Below, in pieces: positions 45,917-55,323 of a DNA stretch of 64,000 nt. The notes below the pieces were generated by a model. That model did no database searches and was not told the DNA's origin. It saw only the letters and a program-made list of their open reading frames with translations. A program made the translations under genes and the position numbers. Origin of the DNA: Stenotrophomonas acidaminiphila (GTDB lineage Bacteria > Pseudomonadota > Gammaproteobacteria > Xanthomonadales > Xanthomonadaceae); assembly GCF_001431595.1 (NCBI RefSeq), contig NZ_LDJO01000026.1, positions 248,001-312,000 of the forward strand, given 5' to 3'. Every line of letters begins with the position of its first letter. The stretch's first letter is position 1.

Positions 45917-46615
45917 TTACTTCAGGGTCAGCGACGACTGGTCGACGGTGACGCCCGGGCCCATCGTCGAGCTGACCGAAACCTTCTGCAGGTAGGTGCC
46001 CTTCGAGGTGGCCGGCTTGGCCTTGATCAGGTCCAGCAGCAGCGCCTGCAGGTTCGACTGCAGCGCGGCGTTGTCGAAGCTGGCCTTGCCGATGGTGCAG
46101 TGGATGATGCCGGCCTTGTCGGTGCGGTAACGGACCTGGCCCGACTTGGCGTTCTTCACGGCTTCACCCGGGTTCGGGGAAACGGTGCCGACCTTCGGGT
46201 TCGGCATCAGGCCGCGCGGGCCCAGCACGGTGCCCAGCTTGCCGACGACGCGCATGGCGTCCGGGGTCGCGATGACGACGTCGTAGTTCAGGTCGCCGGC
46301 CTGCATCTTCTCGGCCAGGTCGTCCATGCCGACGGCTTCGGCGCCAGCGGCCAGGGCTTCGTCAGCCTTGGCACCGGCCGGAGCGAACACGGCGACGCGC
46401 ACCGACTTGCCGGTACCGGCCGGCAGCACGGTCGAACCGCGCACCTGCTGGTCGGACTTCTTCGCATCCACGCCCAGGCGCACGGCGACGTCGATCGACT
46501 CGACGAACTTGGCCTTGGTGGCGGTCTTCAGGATATTGATCGCGTCCTCGAAGGCGTAGCTCTTGCCCGGGACGACGGCGGCCTTGATGGCCTTCTCACG
46601 CTTGGTCTGTGCCAT
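45917..46615 (-). CDS. rplA: 50S ribosomal protein L1
   Basis: L1 forms the stalk at the E site and, in E. coli, represses rplKA translation. The 232 residues include [30 protein letters not shown], the hinge and [17 protein letters not shown], and end in [16 protein letters not shown]. It begins four bases after the rplK stop. Confidence 0.98.
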   Translation of the reverse strand: MAQTKREKAIKAAVVPGKSYAFEDAINILKTATKAKFVESIDVAVRLGVDAKKSDQQVRGSTVLPAGTGKSVRVAVFAPAGAKADEALAAGAEAVGMDDLAEKMQAGDLNYDVVIATPDAMRVVGKLGTVLGPRGLMPNPKVGTVSPNPGEAVKNAKSGQVRYRTDKAGIIHCTIGKASFDNAALQSNLQALLLDLIKAKPATSKGTYLQKVSVSSTMGPGVTVDQSSLTLK

Positions 46616-46619
46616 CTGA

Positions 46620-47048
46620 TTAACCCTCCACCACCAGGCCCATGGAACGGGCCGAGCCCGCGATCGTACGCACGGCGGCGTCCAGGTCGGCAGCCGTCAG
46701 GTCCGGCTCCTTCGCCTTGCAGATTTCTTCAAGCTGCTTGCGGGTGACCTTGCCCACCTTGTCGGTGTTCGGGCGCTTGGAGCCCGAGGTGATGCCCGCC
46801 GCCTTCTTGAGCAGCACGGTGGCCGGGGTGCTCTTGGTGATGAAGGTGAAGGTACGGTCCGAATAGGCCGTGATGATCACCGGCACCGGGATACCCGGCT
46901 CCAGCTTCTGCGTGGCGGCATTGAACGCCTTGCAGAATTCCATGATGTTCAGGCCGCGCTGACCCAGCGCAGGACCGACCGGCGGCGAGGGGTTGGCCTG
47001 ACCGGCCTTCACCTGCAGCTTGATGTAACCGACAACTTTCTTTGCCAT
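46620..47048 (-). CDS. rplK: 50S ribosomal protein L11
   Basis: L11 is part of the GTPase-associated centre and is needed for RelA activation by uncharged tRNA. It has 142 residues starting [43 protein letters not shown]; the proline residues of the thiostrepton site ([10 protein letters not shown]) are wild type. It has its own promoter region after nusG. Confidence 0.98.
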   Translation of the reverse strand: MAKKVVGYIKLQVKAGQANPSPPVGPALGQRGLNIMEFCKAFNAATQKLEPGIPVPVIITAYSDRTFTFITKSTPATVLLKKAAGITSGSKRPNTDKVGKVTRKQLEEICKAKEPDLTAADLDAAVRTIAGSARSMGLVVEG

Positions 47049-47149
47049 TTGAGTGCTCTCCGGGTGCTAGCGCCTTGCGACAACAGGCTCCCCATCGGAC
47101 CGGGAATCACGCGTCCCGGCATCGCGTTTTGAAATCTTGGAATCGCGGC

Positions 47150-47173
47150 AAAGGCCACCTCGCGGCGGCCTTT
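47150..47173 (-). other. Leader hairpin before rplK
   Basis: AAAGGCCNCC and its complement (47150-47159 with 47164-47173) form a 10-bp stem with one G-U pair around a four-base loop, about 25 bases after the predicted rplK start site. CTTTGCC follows on the minus strand. It could be an attenuator or part of an L1 target. Confidence 0.45.
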
Positions 47174-47201
47174 GGTCTCAGCCCCTTTCAGGGAGCCGGC
47201 A

Positions 47202-47210
47202 ATTCTAGCA
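47202..47210 (-). promoter_or_regulatory. Extended -10 promoter of rplK-rplA
   Basis: TGCTAGAAT on the minus strand is an extended -10 motif (TGnTAGAAT, 5 of 6 in the hexamer). No good -35 lies 17 or 18 bases upstream, which is tolerable for an extended -10. It sits 154 bases before the rplK start. Confidence 0.55.
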
Positions 47211-47218
47211 GTTTTTGC

Positions 47219-47244
47219 GCCGCCAACCTGAACAGGCTGGCGGC
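47219..47244 (-). terminator. Hairpin after nusG
   Basis: A 10-bp stem with one G-U pair (47219-47228 with 47235-47244) and a six-base loop lies seven bases after the nusG stop. No U-tract follows, and the rplK -10 motif comes directly after it. Confidence 0.5.
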
Positions 47245-47250
47245 AGCACG

Positions 47251-47811
47251 TCAGACCGCCTTCTCGACCTGCCCGAACTCGAGCTCGACCGGGGTGGCGC
47301 GACCGAAGATCAGCACCGACACGCGCAGGCGGCTCTTCTCGTAGTTGACTTCCTCGACCACGCCGTTGAAGTCGTTGAACGGGCCGTCGATGACGCGAAC
47401 CATCTGGCCCGGCTCGAACAGCACCTTCGGACGCGGCTTCTCGACGCCTTCCTGGACGCGATCCAGGATGGCGGCCGCCTCGTCGTCGCGGATCGGCAGC
47501 GGGCGATCGGCGGTGCCGCCGATGAAACCCAGCACCTTCGGGGTTTCCTTGACCAGGTGCCAGCTCTCGTTGTCGATGCGCGGGATGCCCGCTTCTTCGT
47601 GAGTCTCGATCTGGACCAGCACGTAACCCGGGAAGAACTTGCGCTCGGAACGGCGCTTCTGGCCGGAGCGCATCTCCACCACTTCCTCGGTCGGAACCAG
47701 GACGTCGCCGAAACGCTCCTCCATGCCCTCGCGGGCGATGCGGTCACGCAGGGCCTGGGCAACCGACTTCTCGAAGCCCGAATAGGCGTGGACGACGTAC
47801 CAACGTTTCAC
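47251..47811 (-). CDS. nusG: Transcription termination/antitermination factor NusG
   Basis: NusG binds the RNA polymerase clamp, aids Rho and bridges to S10. The protein has 186 residues with the NGN domain ([24 protein letters not shown] at the start, [22 protein letters not shown] in the middle) and a C-terminal KOW domain ([35 protein letters not shown]). It lies ten bases after secE, the conserved pair. Confidence 0.98.
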   Translation of the reverse strand: MKRWYVVHAYSGFEKSVAQALRDRIAREGMEERFGDVLVPTEEVVEMRSGQKRRSERKFFPGYVLVQIETHEEAGIPRIDNESWHLVKETPKVLGFIGGTADRPLPIRDDEAAAILDRVQEGVEKPRPKVLFEPGQMVRVIDGPFNDFNGVVEEVNYEKSRLRVSVLIFGRATPVELEFGQVEKAV

Positions 47812-47821
47812 TGTTATCTCC

Positions 47822-48229
47822 TCAACGCCCCAGGAACCACTGGGTCAGCTTCTGGATCACGAAATCGAAGCCACCCAGCAGCAGGCTCAGCACGATCACG
47901 ACCACGATCACCACCCAGGTCATGCGGATGGCTTCCTGGCGGGTCGGCCATACGACCTTGCGCAGCTCGAACCGGGATTCGGAAAGGAATTCGCGGACCT
48001 GGTGACCCTTGGCGGTGAACATGAACAAGGCGCCGCCGGCAGCCAGGCCGACGACAACGGCCAGCGCACGCAGCTGACCCGACCATGCCCCCAGCTGCGC
48101 CGCACGCACCGGAGTGGAGAACCAGAACCAGACGAACAAGCCCGCCAGCACCAGCAGGGCGGCGCCAACGTACTTGACCATATCGCCACCGGAGGCGGCG
48201 CTCTTGGAATGCTCGATCTTGCTGTTCAT
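47822..48229 (-). CDS. secE: Protein translocase subunit SecE
   Basis: SecE clamps the SecY channel. The protein has 135 residues with three hydrophobic segments, as in E. coli: about 18-36, 48-70 and 105-128. The amphipathic helix and conserved [21 protein letters not shown] precede the last. The frame continues upstream to 48337, but that part would lie in tRNA-Trp, so ATG 48229 ([10 protein letters not shown]) is the start. Confidence 0.96.
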   Translation of the reverse strand: MNSKIEHSKSAASGGDMVKYVGAALLVLAGLFVWFWFSTPVRAAQLGAWSGQLRALAVVVGLAAGGALFMFTAKGHQVREFLSESRFELRKVVWPTRQEAIRMTWVVIVVVIVLSLLLGGFDFVIQKLTQWFLGR

Positions 48230-48276
48230 CCGACTCTTGCTGCGGGCGCGACCAAGGTCACTGGATAGGTGGCAAG

Positions 48277-48352
<76 letters not shown>

Positions 48353-48388
48353 ATGACTTGGCTTGTTTCACGTCCCTTAGACGGCGAA

Positions 48389-48413
48389 GGCGGACCGAGG
48401 TTCCCGGCCCGCC
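48389..48413 (-). terminator. Hairpin after tuf (tRNA-linked copy)
   Basis: GGCGGGCCG and CGGTCCGCC pair with one G-U (48389-48397 with 48405-48413). It lies 46 bases after the tuf stop and before tRNA-Trp. No U-tract; it may be a processing or partial stop signal. Confidence 0.45.
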
Positions 48414-48459
48414 ATTCGCGTACCAGCGGCAGACTCAACTACCGCCGGGTACTGCAGGC

Positions 48460-49650
48460 TTACTTGGTGATCTTGGCGACGACGCCGGCACCGACGGTGC
48501 GGCCGCCTTCGCGGATCGCGAAGCGCAGGCCTTCGTCCATCGCCACCGGGTTGATCAGCGTGACCGACATCTTCACGTTGTCGCCCGGCATCACCATCTC
48601 GACGCCTTCCGGCAGCTGCACGGCGCCGGTGATGTCGGTGGTACGGAAGTAGAACTGCGGACGGTAGCCCTTGAAGAACGGGGTGTGACGGCCACCTTCG
48701 TCCTTGGACAGCACGTACACCTCGGCTTCGAACTCGGTGTGCGGGGTGATCGAACCCGGCTTGGCCAGCACCTGGCCGCGCTCCACGTCGTCACGCTTGG
48801 TGCCGCGCAGCAGCAGGCCCGCGTTGTCGCCCGCCTGGCCCTGGTCCAGCAGCTTGCGGAACATTTCCACGCCGGTCACGGTGGTCTTCTGGGTCGGACG
48901 GATGCCGACGATTTCGATTTCCTCGCCCACCTTGATCACGCCGCGCTCGATACGGCCGGTCACCACGGTGCCGCGGCCCGAGATCGAGAACACGTCTTCC
49001 ACCGGCATCAGGAACGGCTTGTCGACGTCACGCTCCGGGGTCGGGATCCAGCTGTCCAGCGCATCGACCAGCTTCAGGATCGCCGGCACGCCGATCTCGC
49101 TCTGGTCGCCTTCCAGCGCCAGGCGGGCCGAACCGTGCACGATCGGGGTGTCGTCGCCCGGGAAGTCGTACTTGCTCAGCAGCTCGCGCACTTCCATCTC
49201 GACCAGCTCGAGCAGCTCAGCGTCGTCCACCATGTCGGCCTTGTTCAGGAACACGACGATGTACGGCACGCCAACCTGGCGCGACAGCAGGATGTGCTCG
49301 CGGGTCTGCGGCATCGGGCCGTCAGCGGCCGAGCACACCAGGATCGCGCCGTCCATCTGCGCCGCACCCGTGATCATGTTCTTCACGTAGTCGGCGTGGC
49401 CCGGGCAGTCAACGTGGGCGTAGTGGCGGGTCGCGGATTCATACTCGACGTGCGCGGTCGAGATCGTGATGCCACGCGCCTTCTCTTCCGGCGCGGCGTC
49501 GATCGAGGAGTAGTCCTTGAACTCGCCACCGAAACGCTCGGCACCGATCTTGGTCAGCGCGGCGGTCAGCGTGGTCTTGCCATGGTCGACGTGGCCGATG
49601 GTGCCGACGTTGACGTGCGGCTTGGTACGCTCGAACTTACCCTTGGACAT
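48460..49650 (-). CDS. tuf: Elongation factor Tu (tRNA-linked copy)
   Basis: The second EF-Tu gene, the tufB equivalent by its position after tRNA-Thr and before secE. It encodes 396 residues and differs from the str-operon copy only at 185 (Glu), 209 (Val), 238 (Val) and 243 (Glu). About 20 base differences were counted by eye over 1191 bases, concentrated in the middle and at the extreme 3' end, while the first about 200 codons are nearly identical. It is cotranscribed with tRNA-Tyr, tRNA-Gly and tRNA-Thr. Confidence 0.98.
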   Translation of the reverse strand: MSKGKFERTKPHVNVGTIGHVDHGKTTLTAALTKIGAERFGGEFKDYSSIDAAPEEKARGITISTAHVEYESATRHYAHVDCPGHADYVKNMITGAAQMDGAILVCSAADGPMPQTREHILLSRQVGVPYIVVFLNKADMVDDAELLELVEMEVRELLSKYDFPGDDTPIVHGSARLALEGDQSEIGVPAILKLVDALDSWIPTPERDVDKPFLMPVEDVFSISGRGTVVTGRIERGVIKVGEEIEIVGIRPTQKTTVTGVEMFRKLLDQGQAGDNAGLLLRGTKRDDVERGQVLAKPGSITPHTEFEAEVYVLSKDEGGRHTPFFKGYRPQFYFRTTDITGAVQLPEGVEMVMPGDNVKMSVTLINPVAMDEGLRFAIREGGRTVGAGVVAKITK

Positions 49651-49697
49651 GGCTGCTTCTTCTCGGTAACTGGTTGGTTATGGCGCTTTGAGCAAGA

Positions 49698-49773
49698 TGG
49701 TGCTCACGAAAGGAATCGAACCTTCGACCTCCTCCTTACCAAGGAGGTGCTCTACCGACTGAGCTACGTGAGC
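49698..49773 (-). tRNA. tRNA-Thr(GGT)
   Basis: The 76-base gene has acceptor arms GCTCACG/CGTGAGC, an anticodon stem CCTCC/GGAGG with loop TTGGTAA (anticodon GGT), T-loop GGTTCGATTCC and encoded CCA. It lies 47 bases before tuf, matching thrT-tufB of E. coli. Confidence 0.97.
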
Positions 49774-49810
49774 GAGTTTTCCATTATGACATGTTTTCAA
49801 TTTCGTTCAA

Positions 49811-49884
<74 letters not shown>

Positions 49885-49911
49885 ACCGGGAAAACAGCCA
49901 CAACATGAAAC

Positions 49912-49997
49912 TGGTGGAGGGAGGTGGATTCGAACCACCGAAGGCGTAAGCCAGCAGATTTACAGTCTGCCCCCGTTGGCCGCTTGGGTATCCCTCC
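49912..49997 (-). tRNA. tRNA-Tyr(GTA)
   Basis: The 86-base class II tRNA has acceptor arms GGAGGGA/TCCCTCC, an anticodon stem GCAGA/TCTGC with loop CTGTAAA (anticodon GTA), a long variable arm, T-loop GGTTCGAATCC and encoded CCA. It is the first gene of the operon. Confidence 0.97.
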
Positions 49998-50054
49998 GCT
50001 CCACCCCTTTTTTGATGACCTTGGCCTAACCGGTCAGGGGTGGGAGAGCCCGCT

Positions 50055-50083
50055 ATTCTGGTGATGGCACGCGATGCTGTCAA
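50055..50083 (-). promoter_or_regulatory. Strong promoter of the tRNA-tuf operon
   Basis: A perfect TTGACA (50078-50083) and CAGAAT (50055-50060) are spaced 17 bases apart on the minus strand. The bases after the -10 (AGCGGGC) are GC-rich, like the discriminator of stringently controlled promoters. Transcription would start near 50048. Confidence 0.85.
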
Positions 50084-50085
50084 CA

Positions 50086-50113
50086 GAAATTTTCACATTC
50101 CGCGAAATTTTCA
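50086..50113 (-). promoter_or_regulatory. Duplicated AT-rich UP-like element
   Basis: TGAAAATTTC occurs twice (50086-50095 and 50104-50113) just upstream of the -35 box, 18 bases apart. It is the most AT-rich stretch in the neighbourhood and fits two binding sites for the RNA polymerase alpha C-terminal domains. Confidence 0.55.
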
Positions 50114-50133
50114 TTGCCGGCATCGGCACCCGC

Positions 50134-51153
50134 TCACTCGCCCGGCATCTTCAGCTTTTCGTCGGCGAAAATCGCCACGTGCGGCACGCCGTCGGCGCCG
50201 ATCCAGCCGCGGTACATGCCCTCGGTGTTGAACGGCGTCGCCGCCTTGCCGTCGGCCGACAGCACGATGGCCCCGCCGTCGCCACCCATCGCCGGCAGGC
50301 GCTTGACGATGACCTCGTCGCCGGCCTGCGCCGGGGTCTCGCCGAGGTACTTCATGCGCGAGCAGATCTCATGGGCCGCGGCCAGGCGGATGTAGAACTC
50401 GCCCCAGCCGGTACCGGACACCGCGCAGTTGTCGCTGGCATAGGTGCCGGCTCCGATGATCGGGGAATCGCCCACCCGCCCGTAGCGCTTGTTGGTCATG
50501 CCGCCGGTGGAGGTGCCCGCCGCCAGCTTGCCCTGCGCATCGAGTGCCACCGCGCCGACGGTACCGAAGTGCTTGGCGGTCTCCAGGTCGGCGTGCGCCT
50601 GCCCGGCCGCCTCTTCCTTCAGCGCGCGCTGCAGCTGCTGCCAGCGCTTCTCGGTGCGGAAATACGACGGATCCACCTGCTCGATCTTCTGCTCGGCGGC
50701 GAACATCTCCGCCCCCTGCCCGATCATCATCACGTGCGGAGAGTGCTCCATCACCGCCCGTGCCAGCAGGATCGGGTTCTTGATGGTATGCACGCCCGCC
50801 ACCGCGCCGGCACGCAGCGTGGCGCCATCCATCAGCGAGGCATCGAGCTCGTTCTTGCCGTCATGGGTGAACACCGCGCCACGCCCGGCGTTGAAGGTCG
50901 GGTCGTTTTCCAGCACGGTGATCGCAGCGGTCACCGCGTCCATTGCCGGCTTGCCGGCAGCGAGCGCCTCGTGGCCCTTGCGCAGTGCCGCTTCAAGCGC
51001 GGCGCGCGCGGCGCGCAGTTCTTCCGGATTGAGGTCCTGGCGCTCCACGCCGGCCCCGCCATGGATCACCAGCAGGGGGGAGGCAGGCGCGGCCACGGCC
51101 GCCACGGAAGACAACGACGCCAGGCCCAGCAACACCGCGGAAGTCAGCTTCAT
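50134..51153 (-). CDS. Exported isoaspartyl peptidase / type 2 L-asparaginase
   Basis: The protein (339 residues) belongs to the Ntn-hydrolase family that cleaves beta-aspartyl dipeptides and asparagine after autoproteolysis. A signal peptide occupies about 1-22 (MKLTSAVLLGLASLSSVAAV). The VIHGGAG motif is at 29-35, NAGRGAVFT and LDASLMDG follow, and Thr198 in HFGTVGAVALD is the residue that becomes the N-terminal nucleophile. GGMTNKRYGRVGDSPIIGAGTYA is the substrate pocket. It lies downstream of the S51 enzyme on the same strand, though a terminator lies between. Beta-Asp-Arg from cyanophycin is a plausible substrate. Confidence 0.93.
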   Translation of the reverse strand: MKLTSAVLLGLASLSSVAAVAAPASPLLVIHGGAGVERQDLNPEELRAARAALEAALRKGHEALAAGKPAMDAVTAAITVLENDPTFNAGRGAVFTHDGKNELDASLMDGATLRAGAVAGVHTIKNPILLARAVMEHSPHVMMIGQGAEMFAAEQKIEQVDPSYFRTEKRWQQLQRALKEEAAGQAHADLETAKHFGTVGAVALDAQGKLAAGTSTGGMTNKRYGRVGDSPIIGAGTYASDNCAVSGTGWGEFYIRLAAAHEICSRMKYLGETPAQAGDEVIVKRLPAMGGDGGAIVLSADGKAATPFNTEGMYRGWIGADGVPHVAIFADEKLKMPGE

Positions 51154-51250
51154 GTTTCTTCACTCAGGAAAGGTGCCCGATTCTAGGCACGCCTTCACTG
51201 CTCTGAACAGTCGCTGTCGGCACGGATCCACCCGTCGATGCCACGGAAAA

Positions 51251-51273
51251 GCAGAAAGGGGCCGAAGCCCCTT
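51251..51273 (-). terminator. Rho-independent terminator after the S51 gene
   Basis: AAGGGGC and GCCCCTT (51256-51262 with 51267-51273) close a TTCG loop on the minus strand, followed by TCTGCTTTTCC. It begins 32 bases after the stop and separates the S51 gene from the isoaspartyl peptidase. Confidence 0.8.
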
Positions 51274-51304
51274 CCGCACCCACCCGCCAACGCAGCTGCC
51301 CGGA

Positions 51305-52327
51305 TCAGTCCGGCTGCAGCTCGAGTTCGCCATCCACCACGTTGGCCACGGCGGTGAACGCCGGATTGTCGACCGTGAAACCGTCCAGGTGCAGGCGGCT
51401 GCCCGCACCGACCCCGGTCACCGGGATGGAGCTGAATTCCAGCGATTCGCCGCTGCTCAGGCGGTCGGCGGTGCGGTGCGGCATCACCAGCCACGCATAG
51501 CCGTCGTCGAGCGAGTAGACGCGGCCGCGGCCGTCGGCCTCGACGCACAGCGCGGTGTCCTCGTCCACGCCGATGCCGACGATGTCGTCCTGCCCCTTCT
51601 CCTGGGCGGCGCGGGCGACGAACACGATCAGCCTGCCCAGGCGCTCGCGTTTGGCGAAATGGGTGTCGGTGACCACGTTGGACAGATAGGGCATGGTCAG
51701 GAAGTCCTGGTCCATCGTGACCTTGCTGCCCATCGGGTCGCTCAGCGCGGCCGCCGAATTGACGCTGCCGCCGTCCAGCGCACCGTAGCTGTAGCCTCCC
51801 AGGATCGCCAGACCGGCACTGGTGCCGCCGATCGGCTTGCCCGCGGCGACGTGTTCGTTGAGGGCCTGGTTGAGTTCGGTGCCCTTCCAGAAGCGGATGT
51901 AGCGGGACTGGTCGCCACCGGCGATGAAGATGGCATCGGCGCCGCGCACCACCCGCAGCACGGCCGGGTCATCGGCGGCCTTGCGGTTGTCGAACACCAG
52001 GGTCTGCACCGAGGTGACGCCGCCGATGTCGTAGTACAGCTCGTTCTGCAGGTTGTCGTCGCCGGAGGCGCGCAGGATCACCACGCGGCCGTTGCCTGCG
52101 CGCTCGACCCACCACTGGAAGGCTTCGGGAACCCAGTCACCGCCCCCCATCAGCATCATCGCCGCCTGGGTCTGGCCCGGGCGCGCGGCATCCAGGTCGC
52201 CCACTTCGTAATAGCGGTAGCCCGGATCGGACAGCCCCCTGCTCCCCGCGGCAACCGCGCCGCCCGCCACGCCAAGCGCCGCCAGCACCAGGGCCAACCG
52301 CCCGAATCGGGACACCATCCGCCTCAT
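51305..52327 (-). CDS. Exported S51-family peptidase, cyanophycinase-like
   Basis: The protein has 340 residues. A signal peptide covers about 1-28 (RLALVLAALGVAGGAVAAGS). FIAGGDQSRYIRFW and the nucleophile elbow GGTSAG with Ser170 mark the peptidase S51 fold. DTHFAKRERLGRL places the catalytic His223, and GIGVDEDTAL has the conserved acidic pair near 255-257. These motifs and the length fit cyanophycinases better than the short dipeptidase E. Cyanophycinase releases beta-Asp-Arg dipeptides from cyanophycin. ATG 52327 follows GGAGGG; an ATG three codons further in is possible. The exact substrate is inferred. Confidence 0.82.
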   Translation of the reverse strand: MRRMVSRFGRLALVLAALGVAGGAVAAGSRGLSDPGYRYYEVGDLDAARPGQTQAAMMLMGGGDWVPEAFQWWVERAGNGRVVILRASGDDNLQNELYYDIGGVTSVQTLVFDNRKAADDPAVLRVVRGADAIFIAGGDQSRYIRFWKGTELNQALNEHVAAGKPIGGTSAGLAILGGYSYGALDGGSVNSAAALSDPMGSKVTMDQDFLTMPYLSNVVTDTHFAKRERLGRLIVFVARAAQEKGQDDIVGIGVDEDTALCVEADGRGRVYSLDDGYAWLVMPHRTADRLSSGESLEFSSIPVTGVGAGSRLHLDGFTVDNPAFTAVANVVDGELELQPD

Positions 52328-52507
52328 ACCGCCCTCCAGGACATCATGTAATCGCTTCCATAGCGTAATGCCAGACTTTCCGGCAGTGGTCAAGCGTGTA
52401 AAAAAGGTGTTAGATGATCACGCCCCATTCACGTTTGCCCGGGGCTCCCGGCGCTTGCGCGGGCCGGCCAGACACTTTCCGGAACACTTTCAGCAGAGAC
52501 CTGATTC

Positions 52508-55303
52508 ATGCGCAAACACGCAATGGTGTGTTCGATCCAGTTGGCCCTGCTTGGCATGGCCGCCTCCGCAACGGCCTTGGCCCAGAGCACCGACAACGAT
52601 CAAACCAAGCAACTGGATACCGTGCAGGTCACCGGTTCGCGCATCCCGCGCGCGCAGGTGGAAGGCCCCGCGCCGGTCACCGTGGTGACCGCCGAGCAGA
52701 TCCAATCGGCCGGTTTCACCTCGGTCCCCGACGTCCTGCGCTCGCTCAGCCAGAACAGCGGCACCGTGCAGGGCCAGCAGAACACCACCGGCGCGCAGTC
52801 GACTCCCGGCGCACAGGCGGTCGACCTGCGCGGCCTGGGGCCCAACCACACCCTGGTGCTGATCAACGGCCGCCGCATCGCCGATTTCCCGCTGCCGCTC
52901 AACGGCAGGAGCAACTTCACCGACGTCGGCAACATCCCGCTGGGCATGATCGACCGCATCGAAGTCCTGACCGGCAGCGCATCGGCGGTCTACGGCTCGG
53001 ACGCGATGGCCGGCGTGATCAACTTCATCCTCAAGAAGTCCACCGACGGCACCACCATCGACTACCGCTACGGCGACACCAGCCGCGGCGGTGGCGAATC
53101 GCACGACCTGACCCTGACGACCGGCTTCGAGCAGGGCAACTTCAGCGGCATCGTCGGCATGGAGCTGCTCAACAAGCGCCCGCTGTGGGGCACCCAGCGC
53201 AACGTGCAGGATTCCACCCTCGACGCCCCGACCGAACGCCGCCGCCTGCCGCGCCTGATCGCCCAGATCACCAACTGGGAAGACGACGTCAACATCGCGC
53301 CCGCCGATGGCTGCAAGGCGCTTTCGGGCCTGAACGACGGCACCACCCACCTGGCCGAGGACCGCTTCGGCGAGCCCTACTGCGGCAGTGAGCGCGCCAT
53401 CGCGTACCGCACCATCCAGAACGAGCGCAAGGGCATCAACGCCTACGGCTCGTTCGAATACCGCTTCAACGACGAACTGTCCTGGTTCGCCGACATGCAG
53501 ATGGGCCACCAGACGGTGCGCCTGCTGACCGGCAGCAACGGCAACGACGTCGTCAGCGACGTCATGGGCTGGGAGTTCCACGACCCGGCGTCGACCAACA
53601 ACTACCGCAACAAGGTGTTCTACAACGCCGCCACCGACAGCCGCGAGATCTGGTCGCGGCAGTTCTCGCCGGAAGAGATCGGCGGGCTGCGCAACCGCAT
53701 GAACACCACCACCCAGAAGACGCTGGCGGTGACCACCGGCCTCAAGGGCATCTTCGCCGACGCGTGGAACTGGGAAGCGGCCTGGAACCACTCGCAGTAC
53801 AAGGCCGACGTGGAGATGCCGCGGATCAACGCCGACGCCGCCAACCGCTTCTTCCTGGGCGAGCGGCTGGGCTACACCGACAGCGGCTACGCGATCTACA
53901 ACCCGGATCCGACGCGCCTGTTCACCCCGCTGACGCCGGCCGAGTTCGCCTCCATCGCGGCCATGTCCACGTTCCGCCCGGTGGCCAAGAACGACAACGT
54001 CAGCTTCACCACCGACAACACCGCGCTGTTCTCGCTGCCGGCCGGCGACGTTGGCTTTGCCGGTGCGATCGAGTACGGCCGCCAGTCCTACCGCATCAAC
54101 CCCGATCCGCTGGCCCTGACCGAGGACGCCTACACCGGTCCGCGCTACGGCGACGGCAGCGGCAGCCGCAACCACTGGAGCGCCGCGGGCGAACTGCGCA
54201 TCCCGGTGCTGTCCACGCTGCAGGCCAGCCTGGCCGGCCGCTACGACCGCTACAGCTACGGCGGCAAGCACCCGGGCAAGTTCACCTACAGTGCGGGCCT
54301 GGAATGGCGCCCGCTCGACACCCTGCTGGTGCGCAGCTCCTATGGCACCGGCTTCCGCGCGCCGGACATGCACTACCTGTTCGCCGGCGACGACTACTAC
54401 CGCACCCGCTACGCCACCGACTACTACCAGTGCCGCAGCGAGGAGCCGGGCTTCAGCGACGGTGACTGCTACGACGACGGCAGCTGGGACGTGAGCACCT
54501 TCGACGTCTACAAGGGCAACATCGAGCTGGGCGTGGAAACCAGCAAGTCGTTCTCGGCCGGCTTGGTCTGGTCGCCGCTGGACGGCCTCGACCTGGCGGT
54601 GGACTACTACCAGATCAAGGTCATGAACCAGGTCCAGGTGCAGGACCGCGAGCGCCTGCGCATCACCGAAGCCAACTGCCGCCTCGGCAAGACCGACACC
54701 GGCGTGGCCGTGGACGTCAACTCGCCGACCTGCCAGGACGCGCTTGCCCGCGTGATCCGCGATGCCGATGGCGACATCAGCAGCGTGCGCTTCGCGCCGA
54801 TCAACATCGCCAAGGAGGAAACCTCCGGCATCGACGTCGCCGCCAGCTACAGGCTGCAGACCCGGGCCGGCGATTTCCGCGTCAACGGCAACTACACCTG
54901 GGTTAAGGACCACACCTTCCAGCGCTACCCGGGCGACGCGTCCGAGGACATGCTGCACTACAAGACCTTCAGCCCCGCGCTGCCGCGGGCCAAGGCGAAC
55001 GTGGGCGTGAACTGGGACAAGGGGGCGTGGGGCGCCAGCCTGTTCGGCAACTATCTCGGCCGCGTTCCGAACTACGACGACGACGCCTGGACCCAGGCCA
55101 CCTGGCGCTTCAACGCCGGTGCGCGCTACGACATCAGCGACCATCTGCGGGTGTCGCTGTCGGTCAACAACCTGTTCGACAAGATGCCGCCGAAGGACCC
55201 GACCTGGGCCAACTACCCGTACTACGACACCGCCTGGTTCGACAGCATGGGACGCAGCTACTTCGTGCAGGTCACCTGGAAGCTGGGCGGCAAGCCGCTG
55301 TAA
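52508..55303 (+). CDS. TonB-dependent outer membrane receptor
   Basis: This 931-residue outer membrane transporter draws on TonB energy to import a large or scarce substrate. The signal peptide (about 1-25, ending ATALAQ) is followed by a TonB-box-like DTVQVTGSRI and a plug domain (TVVTAEQIQSAGFTSVPDVLRSLSQ ... GMIDRIEVLTGSASAVYGSDAMAGVINFILK). A beta barrel then runs to the end (YFVQVTWKLGGKPL). No N-terminal STN signalling domain is present. It belongs to the GSRI-type receptors common in xanthomonads, whose substrates include peptides and sugars. It diverges from the S51 gene across 180 bases; an oligopeptide such as beta-Asp-Arg is a fair guess, not shown by sequence. Confidence 0.93.
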   Translation: MRKHAMVCSIQLALLGMAASATALAQSTDNDQTKQLDTVQVTGSRIPRAQVEGPAPVTVVTAEQIQSAGFTSVPDVLRSLSQNSGTVQGQQNTTGAQSTPGAQAVDLRGLGPNHTLVLINGRRIADFPLPLNGRSNFTDVGNIPLGMIDRIEVLTGSASAVYGSDAMAGVINFILKKSTDGTTIDYRYGDTSRGGGESHDLTLTTGFEQGNFSGIVGMELLNKRPLWGTQRNVQDSTLDAPTERRRLPRLIAQITNWEDDVNIAPADGCKALSGLNDGTTHLAEDRFGEPYCGSERAIAYRTIQNERKGINAYGSFEYRFNDELSWFADMQMGHQTVRLLTGSNGNDVVSDVMGWEFHDPASTNNYRNKVFYNAATDSREIWSRQFSPEEIGGLRNRMNTTTQKTLAVTTGLKGIFADAWNWEAAWNHSQYKADVEMPRINADAANRFFLGERLGYTDSGYAIYNPDPTRLFTPLTPAEFASIAAMSTFRPVAKNDNVSFTTDNTALFSLPAGDVGFAGAIEYGRQSYRINPDPLALTEDAYTGPRYGDGSGSRNHWSAAGELRIPVLSTLQASLAGRYDRYSYGGKHPGKFTYSAGLEWRPLDTLLVRSSYGTGFRAPDMHYLFAGDDYYRTRYATDYYQCRSEEPGFSDGDCYDDGSWDVSTFDVYKGNIELGVETSKSFSAGLVWSPLDGLDLAVDYYQIKVMNQVQVQDRERLRITEANCRLGKTDTGVAVDVNSPTCQDALARVIRDADGDISSVRFAPINIAKEETSGIDVAASYRLQTRAGDFRVNGNYTWVKDHTFQRYPGDASEDMLHYKTFSPALPRAKANVGVNWDKGAWGASLFGNYLGRVPNYDDDAWTQATWRFNAGARYDISDHLRVSLSVNNLFDKMPPKDPTWANYPYYDTAWFDSMGRSYFVQVTWKLGGKPL

Positions 55304-55323
55304 TACGCCTCCTTCCACGCAAC

